From positions 2,170,001-2,234,000 of the forward strand of contig OZ247427.1 in NCBI GenBank assembly GCA_965232815.1: 64,000 bases of DNA, in the 5' to 3' direction. Under the pieces are notes generated by a model. That model made no database searches and was not told the DNA's origin. It worked only from the letters and a program-made list of their open reading frames with translations. Within the stretch, counting starts at the first letter, position 1. Each line of letters starts with the position of its first letter. Positions 17,679 to 27,950 of this stretch are shown here, piece after piece. This stretch comes from Bin87 sp026710825. Lineage in GTDB: Bacteria; Chloroflexota; Dehalococcoidia; Lucifugimonadales; UBA3495. A program made the position numbers and the translations under genes.

Positions 17679-19955
17679 ATGACCACTCAGTTCAAAGTCC
17701 TCGAACAGAACCACCCCCGCGTGGATGCCTACGAAAAGGTCACCGGACGCGCCACCTATGCATCCGACGTGTATCTGCCGGGCATGCTGGCGTGCAAGCT
17801 CCTTCCCAGTACTCGAAACCACGCCCGCATCGTCAGCATTGATACCAGCGCGGCCGCCGCGCTGCCCGGCGTTCGCTGCGTGATAACCGGCACCGATTTT
17901 CCTGATATACGGTTCGGCTCCGGCGCCCTTCGTGACCGGTATGTCATGCCGCGCGAGGTCGTGAACTTCGTGGGCGAGCCGGTCGCGGCCGTCGCTGCAG
18001 ACGATGAGGCCACGGCCCAGGAAGCCATCGATCTGATCAAGGTCGAATACGAGGACATCCCGTCGGTGGTCAATCCGCTTGCGGCTATGGGAGAAGGCGC
18101 AGCCAGCGTGCATCCGGACCTGGAAAGCTACGAGGGCTACGGCTTCACGTTGGGGCACAACGTCAGCACCCTTCTGGATGCCGACCGTGGCGACGTCGAG
18201 CAGGCCTTCCGCGACGCCGACGTGGTCGTGGAGGACGTGTACCGGTCCCAGGGAATCAACCAGGGATTCCTCGAGCCCATGGCCTGCGTGGCCGACGTGG
18301 AGCCCAGCGGACGGCTGGTTATATACGCCTCCACCCAGGGCCCGTACCAGATCCGCGCCGGTTTGGCTGCCGTTCTGGAGATCCCGGTGTCCCGCATCCG
18401 CGTGGTGCCCATGGAGCTGGGGGGAGGTTTCGGCGCCAAGCTACGGCTCGCCTTTGAGGCCTTTCCCGCCCTGTTGGCAATGCGGACCGGCCGTCCGGTC
18501 AAGCTGGTCAACACCCGCGAGGAAGTCTTCACCATGAATGGCCCTCGCCTGCCCGTGACCAACTACATCCGCTCCGGTGTGATGAACGACGGCACCATCG
18601 TCGCCCGCGAGGCGTACACCATATTCGACGTCGGCGCATACCTGGGGGCGGGTCCCAACTCCGGCATCGGCCACGGCATCGGCGCGTACCGCATACCCAA
18701 CTTCCGACTGCGCTCCTACGGTGTGTACACCAACAAGATCTACGTCGGTTCCTACCGAGCCTCCGGTGTGGCGGACATGACCTTCGCCGTCGAGTCCCAC
18801 ATGGACCACATCGCCCACCAAATTGGCATGGACGCTTACGACCTGCGGCTGCACAACGCCCTCCGCGAGGGCGACGTGTCGGTCAGCGGCGCGGTGGTCC
18901 CCTCCAACGGCCTGATCGAGACCCTCGAGGCCATCAAGGAAAAGATCGACTGGCCCCGCCAATTGGAGGACGGACACGGTCTGGGTCTGGCCCTGTGCGA
19001 GTGGCGCAGTGGCAGCGGGCCATCCACCGCCGCCATCAGCGTCAACGACGACGGCACCGTGAGCCTGCTCACCGGATCGACGGATATCTCCGGCAGCGAT
19101 ACCTCGCTGGCCGCCATCGCCGCTGAGGCACTGGGTATCCCAATGGGCAGCGTCGTGGTTGCCAAGCGAGATACCGACATGGCCCCTTACACCGGCCAAT
19201 CGGGCGGAAGTCGCGTCGTGTACAGCCAGGGTACTGCGGTGCAGCGCGCCGCCGAAGAAACCGTCCAGAAGCTGATCGCCCTGGCGGCAGAACGCCTTGG
19301 CGTCCCGGAAGATGCTTTGGGTTGCGAGGACGGGCGCGTTTACGTGATGGACAACGAGCCCCAGGGTTTGACCTTCGCCCAACTGGCCGCGGCCAGCATC
19401 ACCTCTCGAGGCGGGCCGATCATCGGCACAGCCTCGCTATCCAGTATGCCGTACACCCCGGTCTTCGCTGCCCAAGCGGCTGAGGTCAAAGTCGACCGCG
19501 GCACCGGGCAGGTCAAGGTCCTCCGCTACATCCAGGCCCAGGACGTCGGCGTCGCCATCAACCCCATGGCTGTCGAGGGGCAGTTGGACGGCGGCGTGGT
19601 CCAGGGCATCGGCCGCGCCCTCACCGAGGACCAGCAGTTTGATCCCGACACGGGCGCGGTACGCAACCCGTCGTTCGCGTCCTACCTGATGCCGCTGGCT
19701 ATCGATCTCCCCGAGTCGGAGGTAGTCCTGATCAAGGTCCCTGCCGAAGATGGGCCGTTCGGCGCCCGCGCCGTGGCGGAGCCTCCGGGCTTCGGCCCGC
19801 CTGCCGCTATCGCCAATGCCGTGTACGACGCAGTCGGCGTGCGGGTCAAGCAACTCCCGTTGTCGGGCGAGCGCGTGCTGGCCGCCTTGAACGGCGATTA
19901 CGACGACATACCGTTCGATGTGGAGGCGCTGCGCCTCGCAGAGGGCATCATCTGA
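17679..19955 (+). CDS. Xanthine-dehydrogenase-family molybdopterin-binding subunit (CoxL/XdhA type)
   Basis: Catalytic subunit carrying the molybdopterin-cytosine or related cofactor (758 aa). The start at 17679 follows GGAGG; an in-frame upstream start (17583) lies inside the previous gene. Landmarks are KVTGRATYASDV at the N-terminus, ELGGGFGAKLR, and the C-terminal GARAVAEPPGFGPPAAIANA, whose glutamate matches the catalytic base. The AYxCSFR loop that marks form I CO dehydrogenase is absent: here the loop reads GSYRASGVAD. The enzyme is therefore a xanthine-dehydrogenase-like hydroxylase of unknown substrate. No cofactor-maturation genes are adjacent. Confidence 0.93.
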   Translation: MTTQFKVLEQNHPRVDAYEKVTGRATYASDVYLPGMLACKLLPSTRNHARIVSIDTSAAAALPGVRCVITGTDFPDIRFGSGALRDRYVMPREVVNFVGEPVAAVAADDEATAQEAIDLIKVEYEDIPSVVNPLAAMGEGAASVHPDLESYEGYGFTLGHNVSTLLDADRGDVEQAFRDADVVVEDVYRSQGINQGFLEPMACVADVEPSGRLVIYASTQGPYQIRAGLAAVLEIPVSRIRVVPMELGGGFGAKLRLAFEAFPALLAMRTGRPVKLVNTREEVFTMNGPRLPVTNYIRSGVMNDGTIVAREAYTIFDVGAYLGAGPNSGIGHGIGAYRIPNFRLRSYGVYTNKIYVGSYRASGVADMTFAVESHMDHIAHQIGMDAYDLRLHNALREGDVSVSGAVVPSNGLIETLEAIKEKIDWPRQLEDGHGLGLALCEWRSGSGPSTAAISVNDDGTVSLLTGSTDISGSDTSLAAIAAEALGIPMGSVVVAKRDTDMAPYTGQSGGSRVVYSQGTAVQRAAEETVQKLIALAAERLGVPEDALGCEDGRVYVMDNEPQGLTFAQLAAASITSRGGPIIGTASLSSMPYTPVFAAQAAEVKVDRGTGQVKVLRYIQAQDVGVAINPMAVEGQLDGGVVQGIGRALTEDQQFDPDTGAVRNPSFASYLMPLAIDLPESEVVLIKVPAEDGPFGARAVAEPPGFGPPAAIANAVYDAVGVRVKQLPLSGERVLAALNGDYDDIPFDVEALRLAEGII

Positions 19956-19981
19956 CCCACTGATTCCCGCCAGCAATCCAT

Positions 19982-20007
19982 GGGGCAGCCATCCGGTTGC
20001 CCCTTTT
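19982..20007 (+). terminator. Terminator between convergent operons
   Basis: GGGGCAGCC pairs with GGTTGCCCC around a 4-base loop (one G-T pair), followed by TTTT, 27 bases after the molybdopterin-subunit stop and just before the stop of the opposing gene. Confidence 0.75.
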
Positions 20008-20426
20008 CAGTCCGTCCGGCCGTAAATGTGGCTCGGCGTGACGATTACGCCGAATCTGCGGTCGTCGCGCATGGCCTGATCATATTCGGGCCAGTTGGGA
20101 TGCTCCTGGCCCGCGGCGGTGCGGAACACGTTGCGCAGCGTTTCCCGGTATTCGTCCGCGCTGGCGTTGTCGACCCCCACCAGTTTGGCCTCGCCCTCCA
20201 GCACCACGAAATTCCGCCAGTCGTCGGTGCCCACCAGGATGGTGCAGCGCGGGTCCCGCTGCAAGTTGCGCAGCTTGGCACGGTCCTCCGTAGTGGTGAA
20301 CGCGATCCCGTCGCCGTAGATCCCGCAGGTGACGATGCTCATCTGCGCCGCGCCGTTCCTGCGGAAAGTGGTTAGCGCTCCGTTGTGATGTTGGGACAGA
20401 AACTCCCTTTGCGCGTCGGTCAACAT
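20007..20426 (-). CDS. PPOX-class F420-dependent flavoenzyme (pyridoxamine oxidase-like fold)
   Basis: Small split-barrel protein (139 aa) of the pyridoxamine-5-phosphate-oxidase-like group. GALTTFRRNGAAQMSIV, AFTTTEDRAKLRNLQRDPRCTILV and FVVLEGEAKLV are the usual segments, and the sequence is closest to the F420-binding subfamily (TIGR03618-like). Such enzymes reduce diverse small molecules or biliverdin; here the substrate is unknown. AAGGAG lies 9 bases before the start. It ends inside the terminator shared with the convergent operon. Confidence 0.85.
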   Translation of the reverse strand: MLTDAQREFLSQHHNGALTTFRRNGAAQMSIVTCGIYGDGIAFTTTEDRAKLRNLQRDPRCTILVGTDDWRNFVVLEGEAKLVGVDNASADEYRETLRNVFRTAAGQEHPNWPEYDQAMRDDRRFGVIVTPSHIYGRTD

Positions 20427-20450
20427 GGTGTTCGCTCCTTCTGCGGTGGC

Positions 20451-23027
20451 CTAGCTCAGCCAGAACTGCGAGCCCGATTCCGTTTTCAGCACTTCGATGC
20501 GAGCCGGGAACAGGTCCTTCAATTCTTCCAGGTGGGTGATGACGATGATTTTTTCGAATTCGTCCTGTATGGATGCGATGGCGTCGACGATGCGCTCCCG
20601 GCCCGCCACGTCCTGCGTGCCAAACCCCTCGTCGATGAACAGGGTCGGCAGCGGGGCGCCCAGGCGTTGCGACAGCACCTTGGAAAGCGCAATCCGCAGT
20701 GCCAGGTTGATGCGAAACGCCTCGCCCCCGCTGAACAGCTCATAGTTGCGCGAACCCAACTCGTCGCTGACCAGGATGTCCAGGGTTTCGGTGGTGTTTC
20801 CGCCCTGGTTCACCCGCTGAGTCTCCAGCTTGACGGCCATCCGGTTGTCGGTCATGCGGCCCAAAAGATGGTTGGTCTCGTTCTCCAGGTGCGGGACCGC
20901 CGCGTCGATCAGCATGGCCGGCACGCCGCTCCTCCCGAAAGCCCCAAAAAGCTCCGAATAGATACCCTGCTCAACCTGGGCGCCTTGGTGGCTGCGTTCC
21001 AGTCGCCCGATTTCCGACCGATAAGTCGCCATCCGTTCCGCGTCGCCCTGCAGCCGTCCCAGTCGCGCCACCAACTCGTCCCTTTCCCGTGACAGCCCGG
21101 ACAATACGGCTTCAGCTTTCTGCGCCGCCTGTTCAACGTCGGGCAGATCCGTCAAAGCACCCCGGTCCGCCTGCAGGTTCCGCTCAGCGTCCTCCAGGTC
21201 TTGGCGCAACTGTTGCGCTCGCGCCTCCCCGCGCTGCACGTCCAATTCATCCTGCGGCAATCGGGCCAGCGCGGCGTCCAGCGCCGCTTTCTCGGCGTCC
21301 CAACGCTGCAGTGATTGGGTCAATTCGTACGCTTCCGCTCGTTTCCCGTCGTCGTAATCGAGGATCGATAGTTCAGCGTCAACCGCCTGCAACCCCTGCC
21401 GTTCCTCCGACGCGAATTGGCCCGTGCCCAACGCTCGTCGCAAGGTGTCCAACCGTGGCATCAAGGACGTCAGCAACTCACGTGCGTGGTCGCTCTGCTG
21501 CCGCTGTTGCTCAAGGCGTCCCCGGTCCTGTTGAGCCGTCCGTTGCTTGTGCGCCAGGGAGCGGAGTTGCCCTTCCGTTTCAGCGGACATTTCATCGCGC
21601 TGCCGTGTGAGACCCTCAATCAATTTCGTGAGCTGACTGTGCTCGCCCAGTTTCGCCGCGATCTCCGACTCGTACCACTCGGCGATATTCGTGCAGGCGT
21701 CCTCTGACATGGGACTGCGGCACAACGGACACAGCGCATCCGGCCCTTGCGCGTTGGACATCTCGCGTTGCTTGATGCGTAGATCCTTGCCCTCAGCGAC
21801 GCACCGCTCCCGGTCACTGGTCCGGGCAGCGATCTCCGTCGCCAGGTTCGCCAACTCCTCCGTGCGGAGGTCTATCCTGTCTTGTTCTGCCGCCAACCCG
21901 CTTTCGATCGCTGCCAGTTCATCTAACTGGTCCGCCACGGTTGCCGCCAACAACGCGGCGGGTTCGAGGTCTTCCCTGATCCGCCGTTCCAACTCGCCAG
22001 TTTCGGATTCCAGTGAGGCCTGTTCGCGGTTGATCGCGGTCACCAAAGTTGTCCGCCTGTCTTGCAACGCGGCGTGCTCACGCCGCACCGATTCCAGCCT
22101 CTCCAATTCGTTGCGCGCATCTTGCAGGAGTTTCACGCCTTCGCCGATTTCGTCAGCGCGTGCCGCTGTTTCATGTGCGGCATTCACGCGCCCCCGGATT
22201 TCCGTCAGGTTGGATTCCTCCTGTTGGACGTTCCGCAGCAGGTTGGCGACCGCAGTTTCAGCCGCCGCCAATTCAGTCTGTTTGCGCCGCAATGCGGCCA
22301 GTGCGTCTCGGCGCTGCTGGGCTTCTGCGGTGGCGGCGTTCAATTCACCTGATAGAGCTTTCAACCGCCGTTGCACGTTCGTCAGTTCATCTGTGGGGTC
22401 GGTCAACTCTTCCAACGCAGACCGCGTCTGCATGAGCGCGCCTTCCGTTCGCGCGACGCTATCCTGCCACTCCGAACGCTTGCCTCGCGCCGCCCCCTGC
22501 AAAATCTCATACAGATCCAGACCCAGGATGGATGACAGCACCTCCTTGCGCTCGGAAGGGGTTTTGCGCGTGAACTCGTCGGAGCGGCCCTGCAGCAGGA
22601 ACGCCGAATTCACGAACGTGTCATAGTCCATCCCCACCAGGTTCCGGATGCGACCGTTGGTTTCGTTCAGCGTATTTCCGGTGATCGGCCTCGGCTGGTC
22701 GGCGTCGTCCAGCACGAACAGGTCGAGTTCCGTGCGTCCCTGGCCGGCGCTCCGCCGCCTCCGGATCGCCCGGTAGGTCTGTGCTTTCGCCTGGAAATCA
22801 AGCTCGACCCGGCACTCCGACTCGCCGTAGGCGATCAGCGAGTTGTGGTTTCGGCTCCCCGTGCGGGCCATCCCCCAAAGGCACCACGTCATGGCGTCCA
22901 GCAGGGCCGATTTGCCGTGCCCATTCGCTCCACAGAGGCAAGCGACGTGCACACCCTGCAAATCAAGTGGCGGGACATCGTCGCGGTAACACAGAAAGTT
23001 CCGGACCGACAGTCTCAGGGGGATCAT
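20451..23027 (-). CDS. sbcC: SbcC/Rad50-type SMC-family ATPase
   Basis: DNA double-strand-break processing ATPase, normally partner of the SbcD/Mre11 nuclease (858 aa). Order: N-terminal Walker A region GANGHGKS (33-40), long coiled coil rich in Arg/Glu/Gln, zinc hook CPLC (433-436) in the middle, second coiled coil, signature FSGGEAFRINLALRIAL and Walker B TLFIDEGFGTQD. I place the start at 23027 (MIPLRLSVRNF), because the longer open frame up to 23420 overlaps the opposing ABC gene. Length is nearer to archaeal Rad50 than to E. coli SbcC. No sbcD gene is next to it. It lies 24 bases upstream of the PPOX gene on the same strand. Confidence 0.93.
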   Translation of the reverse strand: MIPLRLSVRNFLCYRDDVPPLDLQGVHVACLCGANGHGKSALLDAMTWCLWGMARTGSRNHNSLIAYGESECRVELDFQAKAQTYRAIRRRRSAGQGRTELDLFVLDDADQPRPITGNTLNETNGRIRNLVGMDYDTFVNSAFLLQGRSDEFTRKTPSERKEVLSSILGLDLYEILQGAARGKRSEWQDSVARTEGALMQTRSALEELTDPTDELTNVQRRLKALSGELNAATAEAQQRRDALAALRRKQTELAAAETAVANLLRNVQQEESNLTEIRGRVNAAHETAARADEIGEGVKLLQDARNELERLESVRREHAALQDRRTTLVTAINREQASLESETGELERRIREDLEPAALLAATVADQLDELAAIESGLAAEQDRIDLRTEELANLATEIAARTSDRERCVAEGKDLRIKQREMSNAQGPDALCPLCRSPMSEDACTNIAEWYESEIAAKLGEHSQLTKLIEGLTRQRDEMSAETEGQLRSLAHKQRTAQQDRGRLEQQRQQSDHARELLTSLMPRLDTLRRALGTGQFASEERQGLQAVDAELSILDYDDGKRAEAYELTQSLQRWDAEKAALDAALARLPQDELDVQRGEARAQQLRQDLEDAERNLQADRGALTDLPDVEQAAQKAEAVLSGLSRERDELVARLGRLQGDAERMATYRSEIGRLERSHQGAQVEQGIYSELFGAFGRSGVPAMLIDAAVPHLENETNHLLGRMTDNRMAVKLETQRVNQGGNTTETLDILVSDELGSRNYELFSGGEAFRINLALRIALSKVLSQRLGAPLPTLFIDEGFGTQDVAGRERIVDAIASIQDEFEKIIVITHLEELKDLFPARIEVLKTESGSQFWLS

Positions 23028-23071
23028 GGTGCGGGCGATTGTACCATCCGGGCCCCGGTGAACCCGGCCGG

Positions 23072-23080
23072 TGTTATAAT
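23072..23080 (+). promoter_or_regulatory. Extended -10 element before the ABC exporter
   Basis: TGT followed by TATAAT, about 20 bases before the ATG at 23100, so the message would have a very short leader. The 72-base gap separates divergent sbcC and ABC genes. Confidence 0.4.
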
Positions 23081-23099
23081 TTCTGTCGGTCTGAACAAG

Positions 23100-23894
23100 A
23101 TGGTGGCGGCGAACAATTACAGGGCGATGGATGGGGATGGCCCCATCATAGTGGTGGAGGACTTGCGGAAGCGTTATGGCGACGTTCAGGCCGTCGATGG
23201 TGTGTCCTTCCAGGTAAAGAAGGGAGAGGTATTCGCCCTGCTCGGCCCAAACGGCTCTGGCAAAACCACCACCGTTGAGATCATAGAGGGCATGCGTACC
23301 GCCGACAGCGGTCATGCCACCGTGGCCGGCATCGACGTCGGGAAAGACCCGCGCGCCGTCAAACACCTGATCGGTGTCCAGCTGCAGAGCAGCGCGTTTT
23401 TTGAGCACCTGCAACTCCACGAGTTGCTCAGGATGCTCGGCAGCATCTATCGGGCCAAGATCGATCCCGAACCCCTGTTGCGTACGGTTGACCTTTGGGA
23501 CCGGCGCTCCTCGTCATTTCGCACCCTCTCCGGCGGCCAGAAGCAGCGCTTCTCCATCGCCGCCGCCCTGGTCAACGACCCCACCGTGATATTCCTCGAC
23601 GAACCCACCACCGGGCTGGACCCGCAGGCCAGACGCTTGATGTGGGAGACCATATCGGGCTGGCAGGCCGAGGGCCGCACCATCGTGTTGACCACCCATT
23701 ATATGGAGGAGGCCGAGGAACTCTGCGACCGCGTGGCGGTGATGGACTCCGGCAAGATCATCACGCTGAATAGTCCCGATGCACTGATCGAAGAACTGAT
23801 CGGTCGCGGGTTCCATCGCGACCACGAGGTGCGGGCAGCGACGCTTGAGGACGTTTTCCTGGATCTCACCGGCCGCTCGTTGCGAGAGTTCTGA
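23100..23894 (+). CDS. ABC-2 type exporter, ATP-binding protein
   Basis: ATPase of a drug/lipid-type ABC exporter (264 aa). It has Walker A GPNGSGKTTT, the signature LSGGQKQRFSIAAAL, Walker B VIFLDEPTTGLDPQARR and the switch histidine in TTHYMEEAEELCDR. The C-terminus ATLEDVFLDLTGR is typical of the CcmA/DrrA group. The start could also be the ATG at 23127 (MDGDGPIIVVEDL). The membrane subunit gene follows immediately. Confidence 0.94.
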   Translation: MVAANNYRAMDGDGPIIVVEDLRKRYGDVQAVDGVSFQVKKGEVFALLGPNGSGKTTTVEIIEGMRTADSGHATVAGIDVGKDPRAVKHLIGVQLQSSAFFEHLQLHELLRMLGSIYRAKIDPEPLLRTVDLWDRRSSSFRTLSGGQKQRFSIAAALVNDPTVIFLDEPTTGLDPQARRLMWETISGWQAEGRTIVLTTHYMEEAEELCDRVAVMDSGKIITLNSPDALIEELIGRGFHRDHEVRAATLEDVFLDLTGRSLREF

Positions 23895-23895
23895 G

Positions 23896-24996
23896 TTGGC
23901 CTCCCATCCCGCAATTTACATAACCTGGATGTCCATGAGGATGTGGGCGCGAGACCGCGCGGCCCTGTTCTGGACGTTCTTCCTGCCCTTGGTCATCATG
24001 GTCATATTCGGGCTGCTGAATTTCGGCGAATTGGGCAAGGTGGACCTCGGCGTAGTCGATCTGGCTCAGAACGAAGCATCCGCTCGGTTCATCGAAGAAG
24101 CCCAGGGCGTTGAAGCTCTCCGCGTCACCCTCGGCGAAGATGCGGAAGAACGCGCTGCCCTCCTCGACGGCCAGCGGGACTTGATCGTCATACTGCCCCC
24201 GAATTTCGGCCCCGTTACAACTGGGCAGGAAACCGTTTGGGAACCGATGACTATCCAGGCCTTGTATCACGCCGGGCGGCAAGCGGAGTCCCAGGTCGGC
24301 TTGGGCATCCTGCGTTCCGGCATCGATGAGATGAACTTTGCGCTGAGCGGCGTGGATCGGCTCGTAACCCTGGAAAGCGAAGCAGTGGCAGCCCGCGACC
24401 TTGGATACATCGATTTCCTCATGCCGGGCATCATCGGCATGGCGATCATGCAACTGGGCTTGTTCAGCGTGTCGTTCAGCTTCGTAACCATGAAGCGAGA
24501 GGGTGTCCTCCGCCGTCTGTTGGCGACGCCCCTCAGTCCGGTCACCTTGCTCGGGTCGCAGGTGTTCACCCGCCTGTTGGTGGTTATCGTCCAGACCCTC
24601 ATCCTGACCGGAGTTGCGGTGTTCCTGTTCGGGGCCGAATTCGCGGGAAACTTCTTTGCCGTCTTATTGGCCGCGGGTTTGGGTGGCGCGGTGTTCCTCG
24701 CCCTGGGCTTCGCAGTGTCCGGTTGGGCCCGAACCGAACAGCAGGCCGCGCCCCTGGCCAACATAGTTTCGTTGCCCATGATGTTTCTGTCCGGAGTTTT
24801 CTTCTCCCGTGATGTCCTGCCTGACGTCCTGCAGGTCGCCACCGACTATCTCCCGCTCACGTTCCTGGTCGAGGCAATTCGCGGCATGACGGTGCAGGGT
24901 GACTCGATCATCGCCCAGTGGCCGAACTTTCTGGGTATGGCGGTCTGGTTTGTGATAGCCTTCATCATCGCCAACCGCACCTTCCGCTGGGAATAA
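23896..24996 (+). CDS. ABC-2 type exporter, membrane permease
   Basis: Membrane partner of the ATPase (366 aa from a TTG at 23896, or 356 aa from ATG 23929). An N-terminal membrane segment ALFWTFFLPLVIMVIFGLLNF is followed by a large extracytoplasmic domain (about residues 50-180) and then five hydrophobic segments, as in the ABC2_membrane_3 family. FLMPGIIGMAIMQLGLFSVSF and KREGVLRRLLATPLSPV are characteristic. The TTG start lies 2 bases after the ATPase stop, which suggests coupled translation. The exported substrate is unknown. Confidence 0.88.
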   Translation: MASHPAIYITWMSMRMWARDRAALFWTFFLPLVIMVIFGLLNFGELGKVDLGVVDLAQNEASARFIEEAQGVEALRVTLGEDAEERAALLDGQRDLIVILPPNFGPVTTGQETVWEPMTIQALYHAGRQAESQVGLGILRSGIDEMNFALSGVDRLVTLESEAVAARDLGYIDFLMPGIIGMAIMQLGLFSVSFSFVTMKREGVLRRLLATPLSPVTLLGSQVFTRLLVVIVQTLILTGVAVFLFGAEFAGNFFAVLLAAGLGGAVFLALGFAVSGWARTEQQAAPLANIVSLPMMFLSGVFFSRDVLPDVLQVATDYLPLTFLVEAIRGMTVQGDSIIAQWPNFLGMAVWFVIAFIIANRTFRWE

Positions 24997-25046
24997 TCAT
25001 TCAACTCGTCATCCCCACTCCAAACCTTGATACCTAGCCTCCGACC

Positions 25047-25073
25047 GTCATTCCCGAGAAAGTGGGAATCCAG
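25047..25073. repeat. Dispersed palindromic repeat, copy 2
   Basis: GTCATTCCCGAGAAAGTGGG followed by AATCCAG: arms ATTCCC/GGGAAT around an 8-base centre. It lies within the leader of ffh, ending 19 bases before the start codon, so it could form a hairpin next to the ribosome binding site. Confidence 0.6.
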
Positions 25074-25091
25074 CCCGCAAGGAACCCCGCG

Positions 25092-26417
<1,326 letters not shown>

Positions 26418-26430
26418 ACGCTCCCGGCGC

Positions 26431-27363
26431 TCAGGAACCCGCCACCCTTCCGGCTCGCAGCGCCGCGAACAGGTACGCGGTAGCGTACGACCTCCAAGGC
26501 GACCATCTCTGGGAAAACTCCAACAACTCCTGGTCGTTGATCTCGGCCCCGTCAAAGTAGAGGCTCGCCACCGTCCTGCGTAGCGCGAGGTCCCCAATCG
26601 GGAACCCGTCCGGCCGCGCCAACGCGCGAACCAGCACCCACTGGGCCGTCCATTGCCCGACGCCCCGCAGCGCAACCATGCCCTGCACCACCTCATCGTC
26701 GGGCAGGTCGTGCATCCCCTCGAAACCGTCCGACGATTCCAGCGCCGCCCGCGCGATGCCCTGGATGTACTCCGATTTGCGCATGCTCAACTTGAGCTGC
26801 CGAAGGTCCGACACCTCCGCTTTCGCCAACGTGTCCGGCCTGGGAAAGGCGTACCACTCGCGCTCTCCGACCGTGGCGCGCACTCCGTAGTTCTGTATCA
26901 GCAGGTTGCGCACGACGCGCGCCACCGCCGTCGCGATTTGCTGACCCATGACCGCCTGCACCAGCGCCTCGAATACCGAAGCTGTCCTGGTGTTGTGGTA
27001 CCCGTAGAACTGCCCGACCACGTCGACCAGGATGGGATCGTCCGCCACGGAATCGTAAAATGGCCGCAGGTCCTGGTCGCATCCCAGCAACCATGAAATC
27101 TGCTTGCCCGCTCGTTCCGCGTCGTCGGCGGTCAGACCGTCGCCGGTCAGCGCCACAGTCAATTCGGGGTCGTCCACTGAACCCGTCGATTCCACCGTGG
27201 CCAGTGCCGCCTTGTCCCCCAAATCCAGCAAGCGGAGGTATGCCCCGTCGACGTATTCCTCGGTCTTGAACTCCTGCTCCCGCGAGTAGTTCGGTTGCCC
27301 TGCCGTGAGTTCAAAATCATACGGCGTGACCGGCGTGATGACCCTCGTCAATGTGGTTTCCAT
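26431..27363 (-). CDS. alkA: DNA-3-methyladenine glycosylase II (AlkA-type)
   Basis: Base-excision glycosylase removing alkylated purines (310 aa). N-terminal AlkA_N-like domain (residues 1-115), then an HhH-GPD domain with the hairpin LRGVGQWTAQWVLV and the catalytic aspartate in FPIGDLALRR. QAVMGQQIATAVAR is the standard family segment. Its ATG overlaps the thpR stop by one base, so it is the last gene of a tightly coupled four-gene unit, ending 13 bases from the convergent ffh stop. Confidence 0.92.
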   Translation of the reverse strand: METTLTRVITPVTPYDFELTAGQPNYSREQEFKTEEYVDGAYLRLLDLGDKAALATVESTGSVDDPELTVALTGDGLTADDAERAGKQISWLLGCDQDLRPFYDSVADDPILVDVVGQFYGYHNTRTASVFEALVQAVMGQQIATAVARVVRNLLIQNYGVRATVGEREWYAFPRPDTLAKAEVSDLRQLKLSMRKSEYIQGIARAALESSDGFEGMHDLPDDEVVQGMVALRGVGQWTAQWVLVRALARPDGFPIGDLALRRTVASLYFDGAEINDQELLEFSQRWSPWRSYATAYLFAALRAGRVAGS

Positions 27364-27950
27364 CAGATCTCAACCTCACCCAGGTTGGAGTAAATCGCGC
27401 CCTGCGGCGTCAGTTCGCTTTTGTAAAGCCGCACCGCATTGCCGCGCCACGGCCCCAGCGTGGGAACGGAGCAGCGGGACATCGCGGTGGCAATCCGCCC
27501 GCGTTCGGTCGACGATGCCCGGTCTCTCACTCGGCCCAACGTAAGGTGCGGCCGGAATGGCCGTCGCTCCGCCGCCCAACCAAGCCCAAGCATCAACGAT
27601 TCCACTCGTTCGTACCAATCCTCCAGGGTGTCCAGATCCCCGGAAACTCGCGCCCACAGCACTCGTGGGTTTCTGCTGTTGGGAAACATGCCCAACCCCG
27701 ACAGCGAAAGCTCCGGAACCTGTGCCCCTTGCAACGACCTGTTCAATCCGGTCAGGATGTCCGGCACCAACCGGGCGTCGGTGGATCCCAGGAACTTGAG
27801 CGTCAGGTGGATCCCCGATGGCTGCACCCAACGCACGGCGCCGGACGTCGAACCACGCAGTTCGCCGATTGCAGGCTCCAATACTGAAGTCCATTCAGCC
27901 GGCAGGGGCAACGCGATGAACGTCCTCAGCGTGCTGTCGCCGTCAGCCAC
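27363..27950 (-). CDS. thpR: RNA 2',3'-cyclic phosphodiesterase
   Basis: 2H-family phosphoesterase (195 aa) opening 2',3'-cyclic phosphates at RNA ends. Both HxTx motifs are seen: IHLTLKFLG around residue 48 and PHLTLGRV around 135. RTFIALPLP is the usual N-terminus. It overlaps the mug-like gene by 8 bases and alkA by one base. Family biology: the E. coli enzyme was first described as an RNA ligase; the physiological target remains unclear. Confidence 0.92.
   Translation of the reverse strand: MADGDSTLRTFIALPLPAEWTSVLEPAIGELRGSTSGAVRWVQPSGIHLTLKFLGSTDARLVPDILTGLNRSLQGAQVPELSLSGLGMFPNSRNPRVLWARVSGDLDTLEDWYERVESLMLGLGWAAERRPFRPHLTLGRVRDRASSTERGRIATAMSRCSVPTLGPWRGNAVRLYKSELTPQGAIYSNLGEVEI

Noticed and set aside
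17679..19955. Carbon monoxide dehydrogenase CoxL
   Set aside because: The gene order M-S-L fits, but the AYxCSFR active-site loop of form I CO dehydrogenase is missing.
22845..23099. N-terminal extension of the ABC ATPase
   Set aside because: It overlaps the sbcC start on the other strand and has no similarity to ABC proteins; the real start is 23100 or 23127.
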